Positions 18,053 to 27,109 of a stretch of DNA of 64,000 nucleotides are shown piece after piece. Every line of letters starts with the position of its first letter. Within the stretch, counting starts at the first letter, position 1. The position numbers and the translations under genes are program-made. Origin of the DNA: SZUA-545 sp050297855 (GTDB taxonomy: Bacteria > Campylobacterota > Campylobacteria > Campylobacterales > SZUA-545); the NCBI GenBank assembly GCA_050297855.1, contig JBNKTC010000001.1, forward strand, positions 62,001 through 126,000. The letters run 5' to 3'. The notes beneath the pieces were generated by a model. That model had not been told where the DNA came from. It was given only the letters and a program-made list of their open reading frames with translations, and searched no databases.

Positions 18053-18850
18053 CTATCTGACGATATAGACCGGATCCCCCTCCTGCATAAGGCTGAAGAT
18101 CTGTTCCATATCCTTGTTTCGCGTCCGGACACATCCGTGGCTGGCATTCTTCCCGATACTGGCCGGATTGTTGGTGCCGTGGATGGCGTAGGACTTTCCA
18201 ATATTGAGCGCATAATACCCGATGCTTCCTCTGAAACATCTTTTGTTGCGCTTGAGGTCGGTCTGGTACTTTTTCTCTTTTTCCATAAACTTGGGGATAC
18301 ACCACTCGATCCCCTTGGGATCGTGGATCTTCCAGCGTACTTTATAGGTCCCCGGATCGGTAAAGTAGCAGTTGCCCCCCTCCTCTTTGGGCAGACACCG
18401 GTCCATGCCTACAGCCACTTTGGCCTTGTAGATCACCGACTCTTTTTTGTTGCGCTTCTCGTAGACTTTCAGTTCATAATCGGACTTGTCTACGACGATA
18501 TAGCGCTTGATGCTTTTGGCACGGCGTTTGGGAGGTTTGGGACGGTAGAGTTCGTCCAGATTCTGCCGTTTTACCCAGAACTCTTTGGGGTTTTTGTGCC
18601 ACCGTCCGTCGGGAAAATATCCTGAGATTTTAATCCACTCCCCCATTTTCTGAAAGGCGGTAAAACGGGTCCCTTCGAACCAGATATCGACGATCGTGCC
18701 GCCGGGCTCATCCTTGATCACCGTATCTTTGGCCAGTTCGAAGGTCTTGGGGGTCATATTCTCCACCCTCTGGGAACTGATACCGGCAAACAGGCTCTGC
18801 AGCATCACTGCCGTCAGGAGCAGAGCCTTTCCGCTAAAACGAATCGACAT
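18053..18850 (-). CDS. L,D-transpeptidase (YkuD family)
   Basis: A 265-residue exported enzyme. After the signal peptide (LLTAVMLQSLFAG), residues ~35-95 look like an SH3-type domain (KDTVIKDEPGGTIVDIWFEG). Residues ~115-265 are the YkuD catalytic domain with HGTNNPASIGKNASHGCVRT, giving catalytic Cys240 and His238. These enzymes make 3-3 peptidoglycan crosslinks or attach proteins to the wall; in Campylobacter and Helicobacter related enzymes (Csd6/Pgp2) shape helical cells by trimming tetrapeptides. Its ATG lies inside the end of dxr (17-base overlap). Confidence 0.9.
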   Translation of the reverse strand: MSIRFSGKALLLTAVMLQSLFAGISSQRVENMTPKTFELAKDTVIKDEPGGTIVDIWFEGTRFTAFQKMGEWIKISGYFPDGRWHKNPKEFWVKRQNLDELYRPKPPKRRAKSIKRYIVVDKSDYELKVYEKRNKKESVIYKAKVAVGMDRCLPKEEGGNCYFTDPGTYKVRWKIHDPKGIEWCIPKFMEKEKKYQTDLKRNKRCFRGSIGYYALNIGKSYAIHGTNNPASIGKNASHGCVRTRNKDMEQIFSLMQEGDPVYIVR

Positions 18851-19919
18851 ATTTTCTCACCTCGCGATCTATCTCAAAAATACCCTCGACATCGGCAGCC
18901 GTCGCCGCTTCAAACCGTCGATATGCCCGGATGATATCCTGTGCGATATCCATAAAACCGCTCCGTTTGTCCAAAAAGCGTGTGATTGCCGCCTCATTGG
19001 CGGCATTGATCACCACTCCCCGTTCGGGGTGTTGCAGGATCTCCTCTTTCAGCTCCCAGACGGGATAGCGCCCCGACTCGATCGGACGAAACTCCAGACT
19101 TCCGACCTCCACAAGATCGACAGGCTTCAGGATCTTTTCCTTGGAATCGATCCCCAGGGCGAAAGAGATGGGCAGCTTCATATCCGTATGGGCAATATGG
19201 GCTGTACTGCTACCATCGGCAAAATCGATCAAAGCATGAATAATCGATTTGGTCTCGATAAAAGCGTCAAACTGTGGCACCCCTTCAAACCGGCTGTGGA
19301 AAAGCCAGTGGGCCTCGATCAGTTCAAACATCTTGTTTACCATCGTCGCGCTGTCGATGGTGATCTTCTGGCCCATGGACCAGTTGGGATGCTTCAGCAC
19401 ATCCGCCAGCGTCGCGTTTGCCATAAATTCGGGACTCTTGTCCCGGAAAGCCCCGCCGCTGGCTGTTATTGTCATTTTATCAATTTTCCGGCCGTTTAGC
19501 AAAAACCAGAGTCCGAAGTGCTCGCTGTCGATGGGAATAATATTATCCGTATTGATAAACCGCCCCGCAACGACCAGGGACTCCTTGTTGGCCAAGGCGA
19601 CCTTTTTCCCGCAGGCCAGTGCGGTCAGCGTCGGGCGCAGTCCCAAAAAACCGACCAGGGCATTGACGACCATTCCGCTTTGGGCCTCCTCGATCGCGGA
19701 AACGATCGCCTGCTCCCCGTAACTGACATCGGGGTGGGAGATCTTTTCGGAGGTCTCGCGGTCGGCTACGACCACTTTTTTGGGATGGAACCGGTCGATC
19801 TGCTCCTGCAGCAGCGCCGCGCTTCTCCCCGCGACCAGCACTTCGACTTCCATGCCGTAGCGCTCCGCAAGGATAAGGGTATTGACCCCGATGGAGCCGG
19901 TGGAACCTAAAACTACCAA
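18834..19919 (-). CDS. dxr: 1-deoxy-D-xylulose 5-phosphate reductoisomerase
   Basis: Second step of the MEP isoprenoid pathway: NADPH-dependent conversion of DXP to MEP. The 361-residue protein starts with the dinucleotide fold VVLGSTGSIGVNTL and carries ANKESLVVAG, IDSEHFGLWF and TASGGAFRD, the metal and substrate motifs. Start is TTG at 19919, directly after the GTAG-containing purT stop (TGA-G-TTG), since the protein begins exactly at the Rossmann strand. It overlaps the next gene by 17 bases. Confidence 0.95.
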   Translation of the reverse strand: MVVLGSTGSIGVNTLILAERYGMEVEVLVAGRSAALLQEQIDRFHPKKVVVADRETSEKISHPDVSYGEQAIVSAIEEAQSGMVVNALVGFLGLRPTLTALACGKKVALANKESLVVAGRFINTDNIIPIDSEHFGLWFLLNGRKIDKMTITASGGAFRDKSPEFMANATLADVLKHPNWSMGQKITIDSATMVNKMFELIEAHWLFHSRFEGVPQFDAFIETKSIIHALIDFADGSSTAHIAHTDMKLPISFALGIDSKEKILKPVDLVEVGSLEFRPIESGRYPVWELKEEILQHPERGVVINAANEAAITRFLDKRSGFMDIAQDIIRAYRRFEAATAADVEGIFEIDREVRKYVDSF

Positions 19920-19920
19920 C

Positions 19921-21090
19921 TCAGATGTCTTTTATCTGCCCAACCAGCTCTTTGGCCTTCTCTTTGGCCGTATCCACATTCTCATCGTGGACCAGGACGA
20001 CCGCCATACGGCGTCCCACATGCCCTTCAGGCTTACCGAACAGCCGGACATAGGAGTTGGCCGTAAAGACCGATCCGGGGATCTCGATCTTGGGATCGAA
20101 ACTCTCTTTACCCGTCTTATACGCCGCGCTGGCGCCCGGTGAGGTAAAGGAGTAGGCCAGGGGCAGCCCCAGAACCGCACGCGCATGCAGGGCAAACTCG
20201 CTCTGGCTCTGGGTCACCATCGTCACCATCCCCGTATCGTGGGGTCTGGGGCTCACTTCGCTGAAGTAGACCTCGTCGCCCTTGACAAAAAGTTCGACTC
20301 CGAAGATCCCCCGGCCGCCCAGGCCGTCGGTGATCTTCTTGGCAATCTCCTCGGATTTTTTGATCGCCGCTTCGCTCATCGCCATCGGCTGCCAGGAGTA
20401 GATATAATCCCCGTCAAGCTGGGTGTGACCGATCGCCGGGCAGAAGACCGTCTCATTCTCTGTCCGCGCCGTAAGCAGTGTGATCTCATAATCAAAGGGG
20501 ACAAACTCCTCCACGATCAGTTCGCTGGCGTCACCTCTTGCCTCTTCCTGGGCGATATTGAAGCTGTTTTCGATATCCGCCTCGCTTTTACATACCGACT
20601 GCCCGTGGCCGGAGCTGGACATCACCGGTTTGATCACACACGGGAAGCCGATCACCCTGGCCGCCTCTTTAAGCTCGTCCAGGGTCTTGACAAAACGGTA
20701 CCCGCTTGTCTTCAGCCCCAGCTCCTCTGCGGCAAAGACACGGATATTTTTACGGTTCATCGTCTTGTTGACCGCTTCGGCGTTCGGGATAACGGTAAAA
20801 CCGAGTTTCTCGGCTTCGAACAGCGCGTCGATATTGATCGCTTCGATCTCGGGAAGGATATAGGTCGGCTTCTCTTCCTTAATCACCTCCAGGACCTGGT
20901 CTTTGTCCTTCATGTCGATGACATAGGACTTGTTGGCCACCAGGTGGGCCGGGGCGTTGGAGTAGCGGTCGACGGCGACCACTTCGATCCCCAGGCGCTG
21001 CGCCTCGATCGTCACCTCTTTCCCCAGTTCACCGCTTCCCAGCAGCAGAAACTTGATACTTTCATTTTTATACGGAGCTGTAAAAATCAT
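19921..21090 (-). CDS. purT: Formate-dependent GAR transformylase (phosphoribosylglycinamide formyltransferase 2)
   Basis: Purine synthesis enzyme that uses formate and ATP in place of 10-formyl-THF. The 389-residue ATP-grasp protein has LLLGSGELGKEVTIEAQRLG at the N-terminus, the ATP-grasp segment GFPCVIKPVMSSSGHGQS, and the metal site GVELFVKGDEVYFSEVSPRP. First gene of the purT-dxr-L,D-transpeptidase-126 aa set, with one base between purT and dxr. Confidence 0.95.
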   Translation of the reverse strand: MIFTAPYKNESIKFLLLGSGELGKEVTIEAQRLGIEVVAVDRYSNAPAHLVANKSYVIDMKDKDQVLEVIKEEKPTYILPEIEAINIDALFEAEKLGFTVIPNAEAVNKTMNRKNIRVFAAEELGLKTSGYRFVKTLDELKEAARVIGFPCVIKPVMSSSGHGQSVCKSEADIENSFNIAQEEARGDASELIVEEFVPFDYEITLLTARTENETVFCPAIGHTQLDGDYIYSWQPMAMSEAAIKKSEEIAKKITDGLGGRGIFGVELFVKGDEVYFSEVSPRPHDTGMVTMVTQSQSEFALHARAVLGLPLAYSFTSPGASAAYKTGKESFDPKIEIPGSVFTANSYVRLFGKPEGHVGRRMAVVLVHDENVDTAKEKAKELVGQIKDI

Positions 21091-21175
21091 TGTCTTCGGG
21101 CCTTTTCGAGTTGGGTTCTCATCATCTTTTTTTTACTTATTTTACACTAAGCTCAATAAAAGACAAAGCGGGCCC

Positions 21176-21202
21176 TAAAGTTTTTTTTACCGGGGCCGAT
21201 AT
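21176..21202 (+). promoter_or_regulatory. Near-perfect sigma-28 (FliA) promoter
   Basis: TAAAGTTT (21176-21183), 11 bases, then GCCGATAT (21195-21202): one mismatch to the full TAAAGTTT-N11-GCCGATAA consensus. The predicted start is near 21209, 26 bases before the ATG at 21235. It places the downstream lipoprotein in the late flagellar regulon. Confidence 0.85.
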
Positions 21203-21234
21203 GGATTGTAGATTACTCTACATTTAGGATAGAA

Positions 21235-21894
21235 ATGCGAAAAAGCTGGATCGGCGCACTTATTATCGGATTGCTTCTCTTTTTTTACGGCTGCACCGTC
21301 CGTACCGTCAATATTAAAAATTATCAGTTAAACGAGACACGCAGCGCCAATGTGGGCGAAGCGATGATCAAGGTGGGCCACAATCTCAAAGAGGAGATGT
21401 ACTTCGCCCCCCTGGTCGATATCAGCGAACGCCTTGGGAAAGAGGAGTTTTATGTCCCCATCGAACCCCCGTATGAAGGGATCTACGACCAGAAGGACGG
21501 CTCCTACTTTATTATCCTTGACCGTCATGAACTCTTTTCTGTGAAAGTCACGGCCAAGGGGAACGTCGTCTCAAAACAGAAATACTTCGATTTCGACGAA
21601 AAACTCTTCGAACCCCAGCCCCGCTATTTCGGTATCGTCAACAGCAAACTGTATGAACTTGCCTACAGCGGGAGACTCGGTGACCACATCATCATCACCT
21701 ATAAAGAGTTTTACGTGGAGATGGACGACGTCAAACGGGAGATCGACCAGATCAGACCCGGTTTCTCCGAACAGATCACCTACGATCTCTCCGAGAGCGA
21801 CGAGATCGTCTACCGCGATTTCCGCATCAAAGTGGTCGAAGCGACCAATGAACAGATCACCTTCGAACTACTCTCCGACAGCGCTAACGATTAG
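21235..21894 (+). CDS. Lipoprotein of unknown function under sigma-28 control
   Basis: A 219-residue lipoprotein with lipobox FYGC (Cys20). The mature part is acidic and mixed alpha/beta, with no domain I recognise. An AGGA ribosome site lies six bases before the ATG. The promoter is a near-consensus FliA site, so expression with flagellin and chemotaxis genes is expected. It could be a flagellum- or motility-linked envelope protein; this is inference from the promoter only. It converges with the OmpA-like gene and overlaps it by 11 bases. Confidence 0.75.
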   Translation: MRKSWIGALIIGLLLFFYGCTVRTVNIKNYQLNETRSANVGEAMIKVGHNLKEEMYFAPLVDISERLGKEEFYVPIEPPYEGIYDQKDGSYFIILDRHELFSVKVTAKGNVVSKQKYFDFDEKLFEPQPRYFGIVNSKLYELAYSGRLGDHIIITYKEFYVEMDDVKREIDQIRPGFSEQITYDLSESDEIVYRDFRIKVVEATNEQITFELLSDSAND

Positions 21895-22432
21895 TATCGG
21901 TCCGTTTCAGGATATTCCCCACCGCATCGTACTCAAAACGGACCTCGTGTCCGTTGGCATAGCTCGCCCGTATGAGACGCCCCAGCTTGTCGTATTGGTA
22001 CCGGACTGAAAAATCACGCTCTGAGAACTCTTTTTTTTTGCTGATGACGGCATAACGGTTAAGCCTTCGGCCCGCTTCAAGGCTGTTGTCAGCGATCGGC
22101 CGGCTGGCACCGTACCCGACACACTCCATCCTGGATGCTTTGATACGGTGGTGTTTGACCAGGTACTCCTTGACATTGCAGGCCCGCGTTTTACTCAGGT
22201 TTTTGTTTTTCAGCTCCGTCCCGCTCGTATCGGTGTGTCCGCTGATTGTAAAGGTGCTTTTTTTAAGATCCCGCTGCCGCTTCAGGTAGGGAGCAAGACG
22301 GTCGAGATAGTCCCGTGCCTCCTTGGAGAGGCGGGCGGAGTTTTTATCAAAATAGATCTTTTTCTCCAGCTGCACTACATCCTGGCCGAAGAGCAGGGAT
22401 GCGAACAAAATGAGGAGGAGAGCGCGCCGCAT
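21884..22432 (-). CDS. OmpA-family protein with C-terminal YD (RHS-type) repeats
   Basis: A 182-residue exported protein. The signal peptide ends near LLFGQ. Residues ~25-135 are an OmpA C-terminal domain that binds peptidoglycan (YFDKNSARLSKEARDYLDRL, GHTDTSG, LSKTRACNVKEYL, GYGASRP, NRYAVI). Residues ~140-182 are two YD units (YQYDKLGRLIRASY and FEYDAVGNILKRTD) like those of RHS/YD-repeat shells. That pairing is unusual. The start codon overlaps the stop of the barrel gene upstream by one base. Last gene of a three-gene envelope operon. Confidence 0.88.
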   Translation of the reverse strand: MRRALLLILFASLLFGQDVVQLEKKIYFDKNSARLSKEARDYLDRLAPYLKRQRDLKKSTFTISGHTDTSGTELKNKNLSKTRACNVKEYLVKHHRIKASRMECVGYGASRPIADNSLEAGRRLNRYAVISKKKEFSERDFSVRYQYDKLGRLIRASYANGHEVRFEYDAVGNILKRTDTNR

Positions 22433-23667
22433 CAGAAGAGATAACTCGCCGTGATCTGGTAAGCCGTGGTATCCCGTGAGATACCGAGGCTGGAGATTCC
22501 CGTGTCCCCGTTGGCAATCGTCCAGACAATGCGGGTCTTCCGGATCGAAAAGTCGATCTCCATATCGTCACGCAGTTCATACCCGGCCCCGATACGCAGG
22601 TGGTAGGCCGACCCGTCATAGGTGTAGTTGTCACCCTTAAGCGAGGCGATGGAGTACCCGACGCCGTAGTAAGGGTAGATGGGGCGTTCCAGGTTGACAG
22701 CCCAGTCGGCATGGACCCCCTTGAGGGTGAGCGTATTATCCTCATCATCGCTGATCCACTCATGTTCGTAGTAGAAGCGGTCTTTGTTTTTGGCTTTAAA
22801 CCCGGCCTGGAAGCCGATCGCATTGGCTGAAGCCGACCCTGCGGAGCTGAGCTCATGGCTCTGGCTGCTCAGGATGACCGATGCGAATACCCCGCTGTGA
22901 TAGACCGGAGGAGCGGGCTCTTCGGGTTCAATCGGTTCTTCAGGCTGGGGTGTTGGGAGGTTGTCCAGCGGGATCTGGGGGATCTCCTCCGGCTCACTGA
23001 ACATCTCGTTCCACGTGATCTTCTCCACATCGAACATCTCCTGCTCATCCAGGACCAGCTTTGCATTCACATCGCTCTTCATACCGTAGAAATAACCGTG
23101 ATCCACGTTGACATAACTCTGGATATTGGTCTGAACCCCGGTTTCGATCTTTTTGGGGTCGACGGCGATCCCGCTCTCTTTGACCCGCTTTCTGATCGCC
23201 TCTTCGGAGAACTTCTCTACCTCTTTTTTGGTCGCGTCGTATGCTTTTTTCTTACAATCCTCAGCCCCCAGCTCGCGGCAGCTCTGCTCTTTCTGGGCGA
23301 CGATCACCTCCTCTTTGGCCAGGATACGCGCCAGGGTCTCGTGTTTCTCCTTGGCTACCATATAGGAGAGGGTGTTAAAACTGTTTTTCAGCCCCACCGT
23401 CTTTTGATACTGCGCGTATTTCTCTTTCTCTTTGGCGTTGATCGTATTAGCCAGCTTGTTCTTCTCTTTTTTGGAGACGGTGATGTTGTACTGCTCTTTG
23501 AGGGCCTCGACCTCTTTATCCAGGGCTTCAAGGGCTTTCCGGCTTTCGTCAAACTCCCCTTTTCGCTCTTCCATCTGTTTGGTCAGGGCCTCGATCTTGG
23601 CGCTGTCCGCAAAAAGGGATGCAAAGCCCAGGCTGATCAATACGGCTATGGCAAAAACTCTCATCAT
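22432..23667 (-). CDS. Coiled-coil outer-membrane beta-barrel protein
   Basis: A 411-residue exported protein. After the signal peptide (LISLGFASLFA), residues ~22-160 are a long charged coiled coil (IEALTKQMEERKGEFDESRK). A proline-rich linker (NLPTPQPEEPIEPEEPAPP) follows at ~240-262. The last ~150 residues form an eight-strand-type barrel ending ITASYLF, with the terminal Phe needed for BAM insertion. Two ATGs are adjacent at 23667 and 23664; spacing from AGGAGG favours the second. It sits between the Ig-like lipoprotein (five-base gap) and the OmpA-YD gene (one-base overlap). Confidence 0.82.
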   Translation of the reverse strand: MMRVFAIAVLISLGFASLFADSAKIEALTKQMEERKGEFDESRKALEALDKEVEALKEQYNITVSKKEKNKLANTINAKEKEKYAQYQKTVGLKNSFNTLSYMVAKEKHETLARILAKEEVIVAQKEQSCRELGAEDCKKKAYDATKKEVEKFSEEAIRKRVKESGIAVDPKKIETGVQTNIQSYVNVDHGYFYGMKSDVNAKLVLDEQEMFDVEKITWNEMFSEPEEIPQIPLDNLPTPQPEEPIEPEEPAPPVYHSGVFASVILSSQSHELSSAGSASANAIGFQAGFKAKNKDRFYYEHEWISDDEDNTLTLKGVHADWAVNLERPIYPYYGVGYSIASLKGDNYTYDGSAYHLRIGAGYELRDDMEIDFSIRKTRIVWTIANGDTGISSLGISRDTTAYQITASYLF

Positions 23668-23672
23668 CCCTC

Positions 23673-25262
23673 CTACAGTGTCTCGAAGGACCAGATCAGT
23701 GTCTGGGCCTTGTTACCGCTAAGATCTTTCACGCCGGAGACAAAAACGCTGTAGCTCTCCGCCGACTTTAACGCACTATCCGGCGTAAAGGTGACCGTCG
23801 CACCCGCTACCCCGATCGTTCCCGAAACACTCAGGCCGTCACTATCCTGGACGATAAACTTGATCGTACCTGTCACGTCCTCGTCAAAGGTCACGCTGAT
23901 CACCGAGCCCGTCGCGATCCCCGTTGACCCGTTGGCCGGGTTGGCAGAGACAAATTGCGGGTCGATATCGTCAACCTGGGTCGTAAAACTCCAGGTCTGG
24001 TCCCCCAACCCGTTACCACTCAGGTCTTTCACCCCGCTGATCGTTGCAGTATAGGTCGTGGAAAAATCGAGATCTGCCGAGGGGGTGAAACTCGCCAGCG
24101 ATGTCCCGAAGGTGACGCTCCCCGTCACGGCAGCCGCGCTGCTGTCCACCAGTGTAAAGGTCGCCCCGGAGGAGTCGATCTGCCCTTCGAAGATCGCCGT
24201 CAGGGAAGCGTCGACCTGCACATCGGTGTCCCCGTCATCGGGTGTCGTGGCTTTGAGGATCGTACTGGTCGTAAAGGTAAGCGTCGTATTGAGAGTGTTA
24301 CCGAATATGTCCTGGATCCCCGCAACCGTCAGGGTATGAACCTTGGCATAATCAAGGGTCGATGCAGGGATCAGCGTCGCTGTCCGCGTGACAGTATCGT
24401 AATTCAGGGAGCAGCCGATAACCGTCGCATCCTCGTTTGTCAGGGTAAAGTTGGCGATGGTCGGAGTGATCAGGTCCTCATCGAACTGCAGTGAAAGGTT
24501 GATGTCACTGGGGATATCCGACGCCCCGCTCTGGGGATAGGCACTAGTGATCGCCGGTGCCGTCACATCCGGTGGTACGGTCGTAAAAGTCGAGGTCACT
24601 GTCGCAGGCAGGCTTTTACCGTTCGTATCCGTCGCTGCGGAGACCGTGACCGTGAAGGTCGTCGCTGCATCCAGGCCGGAATAGAATGCGTCATATGCCG
24701 TTCCGCCGTTGGGCGTGAGGGTAAAGATGCGGTTGTCAGAGGTGGATGTCGCAAAGGTCAGGTTGCTCACCGTTACGGTCAGGGAGGCGGGATCGATCGT
24801 CTCCCCGAAGGTCAGGGTGATGTCGGAGAAGACCGATACGTTCCCCTCGCTGTCGGCCGGGACGATACTGCTGACAAAATCGGTTGTTGTGAAGTTACGG
24901 GTATAGGCGGATTTCATCGCGGTATTGGTCAGATCCACGACACCGCTGACCACCAGGCGGTAATCCGAGCTGTACTCCAGGACGATACCGGGGTTAAAGG
25001 TAAGGGTATCGCCGCTGATCGTGGCGGTCCCACTGATGGCGGTCGTATTCCCGTCGGCATAGAGTGCCACGTTGGTCACGCTGTTTTTCTTTTCGTCGAT
25101 ATCTTTGTTAAATGTGATACGGATATCCGAACTCACCGATACCGCGCTGCCGTCCCCCGTCGAATCCGACACCACGTACGGTGCCCCTTCGGGTGTCGAT
25201 CCGCCGCCGCAGGAGACAAAAAAGAGTGCCGTTGCCACAAACGCCAATACCCTATACATCAT
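23673..25262 (-). CDS. Lipoprotein with tandem SbsA-type Ig-like (Big_5) domains
   Basis: A 529-residue lipoprotein with lipobox FVSC followed by GGGS. It contains five Big_5-type repeats of ~100 residues, each ending in a variant of the pattern seen in YSSDYRLVVSGVVDLTNTAM and YSVFVSGVKDLSGNKAQ. Such repeats form extended surface rods. The start is at the ATG pair 25262/25259, since the frame upstream (from 25385) overlaps ftsI and has no signal sequence. First gene of the three-gene envelope operon; probably exposed at the cell surface. Confidence 0.85.
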   Translation of the reverse strand: MMYRVLAFVATALFFVSCGGGSTPEGAPYVVSDSTGDGSAVSVSSDIRITFNKDIDEKKNSVTNVALYADGNTTAISGTATISGDTLTFNPGIVLEYSSDYRLVVSGVVDLTNTAMKSAYTRNFTTTDFVSSIVPADSEGNVSVFSDITLTFGETIDPASLTVTVSNLTFATSTSDNRIFTLTPNGGTAYDAFYSGLDAATTFTVTVSAATDTNGKSLPATVTSTFTTVPPDVTAPAITSAYPQSGASDIPSDINLSLQFDEDLITPTIANFTLTNEDATVIGCSLNYDTVTRTATLIPASTLDYAKVHTLTVAGIQDIFGNTLNTTLTFTTSTILKATTPDDGDTDVQVDASLTAIFEGQIDSSGATFTLVDSSAAAVTGSVTFGTSLASFTPSADLDFSTTYTATISGVKDLSGNGLGDQTWSFTTQVDDIDPQFVSANPANGSTGIATGSVISVTFDEDVTGTIKFIVQDSDGLSVSGTIGVAGATVTFTPDSALKSAESYSVFVSGVKDLSGNKAQTLIWSFETL

Positions 25263-25315
25263 TAGCCGACCCTTTGTTAGATTGGGATGAGTATACCCAA
25301 ATAAGAAAAAAAAAG

Positions 25316-27082
25316 TTATAAACCGGCGTGCTTCTCCGCCGCTTTGCGGTTTATCCAGCCCCGTTCCACCATCGCCTCTACACACTCTTTAAAGATGGGA
25401 GTCGCCGTCTTGGATGCGAAGTAGTCGGTCTTGGGGTTGATCACCAGGATCCCGATCGTATAACGGCGCTCGCCCTCCGTTTCATTGGCAAACCCCAGGA
25501 AAGTACTGTGGTAGAGATCCTCGTATTTCCCCTCTTTGGCGATGTGGGCCGTGCCGGTCTTCCCGGCCGTATAGACCCCTTCGACCCGGGCATTGACTCC
25601 GGTACCCCTCAAAACGGTCTTTCGCAGGATCTTCTGCATCTTTCGTGCCGTCACCTGGCTGATAGCCTGGCGCTCATTACGCGTGATGTCAAGTATCTTG
25701 CTTTTGCCGATGGCCACCTTGCGCGCCAGTTTGGGGTCGACGATCATCCCGTCGTTGTTAAAGACGTTGAAGCCCTTGATCAGCTGCATCAGGTTGACGC
25801 TGAAACCGTAGCCGTAAGAGGCGGTAGCGCGGATCAGCGGGTCTTTCAGCTGGGAGATGCCCAGCATGCTTCCCACCGCTTCATAGGAGAGGTCGATCCC
25901 CGAACGCTGACCGAACCCGAACTGCTCCATCAGCTCGTTAAAACGGTAGGGAGAGAGCTTCTGGGAGAGTTGTGCCATGGCGATATTGCTGGAGTGGTAG
26001 ACCGCTTCTTCGACGCTGAACCACTCTTTTGGGTGGGAGTCGGTGATCACTTTGCGTCCCAGTTTGTACCGGCCGTTGTAGCCGCGGACAAGATCATATA
26101 CCCCCACCAGCTTCTCCTCGATCAGTTTGGCGACGACAAAGGGCTTGATCACCGAACCCGGTTCGAAAAGGTACTGGACGGCATTGACCTTCATGTAGTC
26201 GACCTGCCGGCTGCTCAGGTGCTCGGCGTTATAACGGTTGGAGGATGCGATGGCATAGACCTCGCCACTGCGGCTGTCCATGACAGCCCCGAGGATCTCA
26301 TGGGCTTCCAGCTCCTCTTTGTAGCGGTCGAAGATCGCCTCCATATCCTTTTGGAGCAACGAGTTGACGGTCAGGACAATATCACTGCCGTCTATTTTAC
26401 GGCTCCGGTCGGCTTTTTTGTTGAGGATCATATGTCCCGAGACATCCCGTTCGGCCCGGATAAGCCCCTTTCTGTTTTCTGCCAATATCCGCTCATAGAC
26501 GTTCTCCAGCCCGATTGTCCCTTTCCCTTCGCCGCGGTTGAAGTAGCCCAGGACCGGTTCGAGCATATCATCAAAGGGGTACTCCCTGAACACCTCTTCT
26601 TTTTTGATGATCTCCAGTCCCCGACGGATCTCCCGTCCGTTGACCTGCAGGGTCCGGAAAAAGCCCAGTCCGTCCAGTTTTCGCGTCAGGTAGCCCAGAT
26701 CCTGTGCCAGTTTTTCATCAAAGCCTTCCAGCAGGACGACCCGTTTGAGTTTTTTGATCTCTGCCAGGAGGTGTGCCCTGTCGATCCCCGTGTAGATACT
26801 GAGGATATCGCTGAGCTCTTCCACCTTGTCCGCTTTGATATGGATCCCGTTAAGGGCCAGGTCGTATTTGTGGAAACTGCGCGAAAGAACCTTGCCGTCG
26901 CGGCTGTAGATCGTACCGCGGAGCGGAGCGTCGACGCGTTGTTTTGTGTAGTTGTAGGAGTAGATGGAGGAGGTAGCCACATTCGTGATACCCGAAAGAA
27001 AAACAATAAAAGAGAGGAAAATAATCGCGAAGATCGCCAGGATCTTCCCGGCGTTGTCGTTGGGTCCGAACTCTGATGCCAT
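25316..27082 (-). CDS. ftsI: Penicillin-binding protein 2/3 (FtsI-type transpeptidase)
   Basis: A 588-residue monofunctional class B PBP. One N-terminal membrane helix (~13-40) is followed by a PBP dimerisation domain (GTIYSRDGKVLSRS) and the transpeptidase domain with all three motifs: SVIK (Ser310, Lys313), SSN (364-366) and KTGT (508-511). It crosslinks septal peptidoglycan during division. It follows fliE by 27 bases; the flgB-flgC-fliE-ftsI order is also found in Helicobacter and Campylobacter, so rod and division genes may share a transcript. The ribosome site is weak. Confidence 0.92.
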   Translation of the reverse strand: MASEFGPNDNAGKILAIFAIIFLSFIVFLSGITNVATSSIYSYNYTKQRVDAPLRGTIYSRDGKVLSRSFHKYDLALNGIHIKADKVEELSDILSIYTGIDRAHLLAEIKKLKRVVLLEGFDEKLAQDLGYLTRKLDGLGFFRTLQVNGREIRRGLEIIKKEEVFREYPFDDMLEPVLGYFNRGEGKGTIGLENVYERILAENRKGLIRAERDVSGHMILNKKADRSRKIDGSDIVLTVNSLLQKDMEAIFDRYKEELEAHEILGAVMDSRSGEVYAIASSNRYNAEHLSSRQVDYMKVNAVQYLFEPGSVIKPFVVAKLIEEKLVGVYDLVRGYNGRYKLGRKVITDSHPKEWFSVEEAVYHSSNIAMAQLSQKLSPYRFNELMEQFGFGQRSGIDLSYEAVGSMLGISQLKDPLIRATASYGYGFSVNLMQLIKGFNVFNNDGMIVDPKLARKVAIGKSKILDITRNERQAISQVTARKMQKILRKTVLRGTGVNARVEGVYTAGKTGTAHIAKEGKYEDLYHSTFLGFANETEGERRYTIGILVINPKTDYFASKTATPIFKECVEAMVERGWINRKAAEKHAGL

Positions 27083-27109
27083 CCTATGCAGCTGCCAGGG
27101 GTCCCCAGA

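Noticed and set aside
25328..27076. A 582-codon plus-strand frame opposite ftsI
   Set aside because: It mirrors ftsI codon structure, has no start signal or recognisable domain, and the minus strand carries all PBP motifs.
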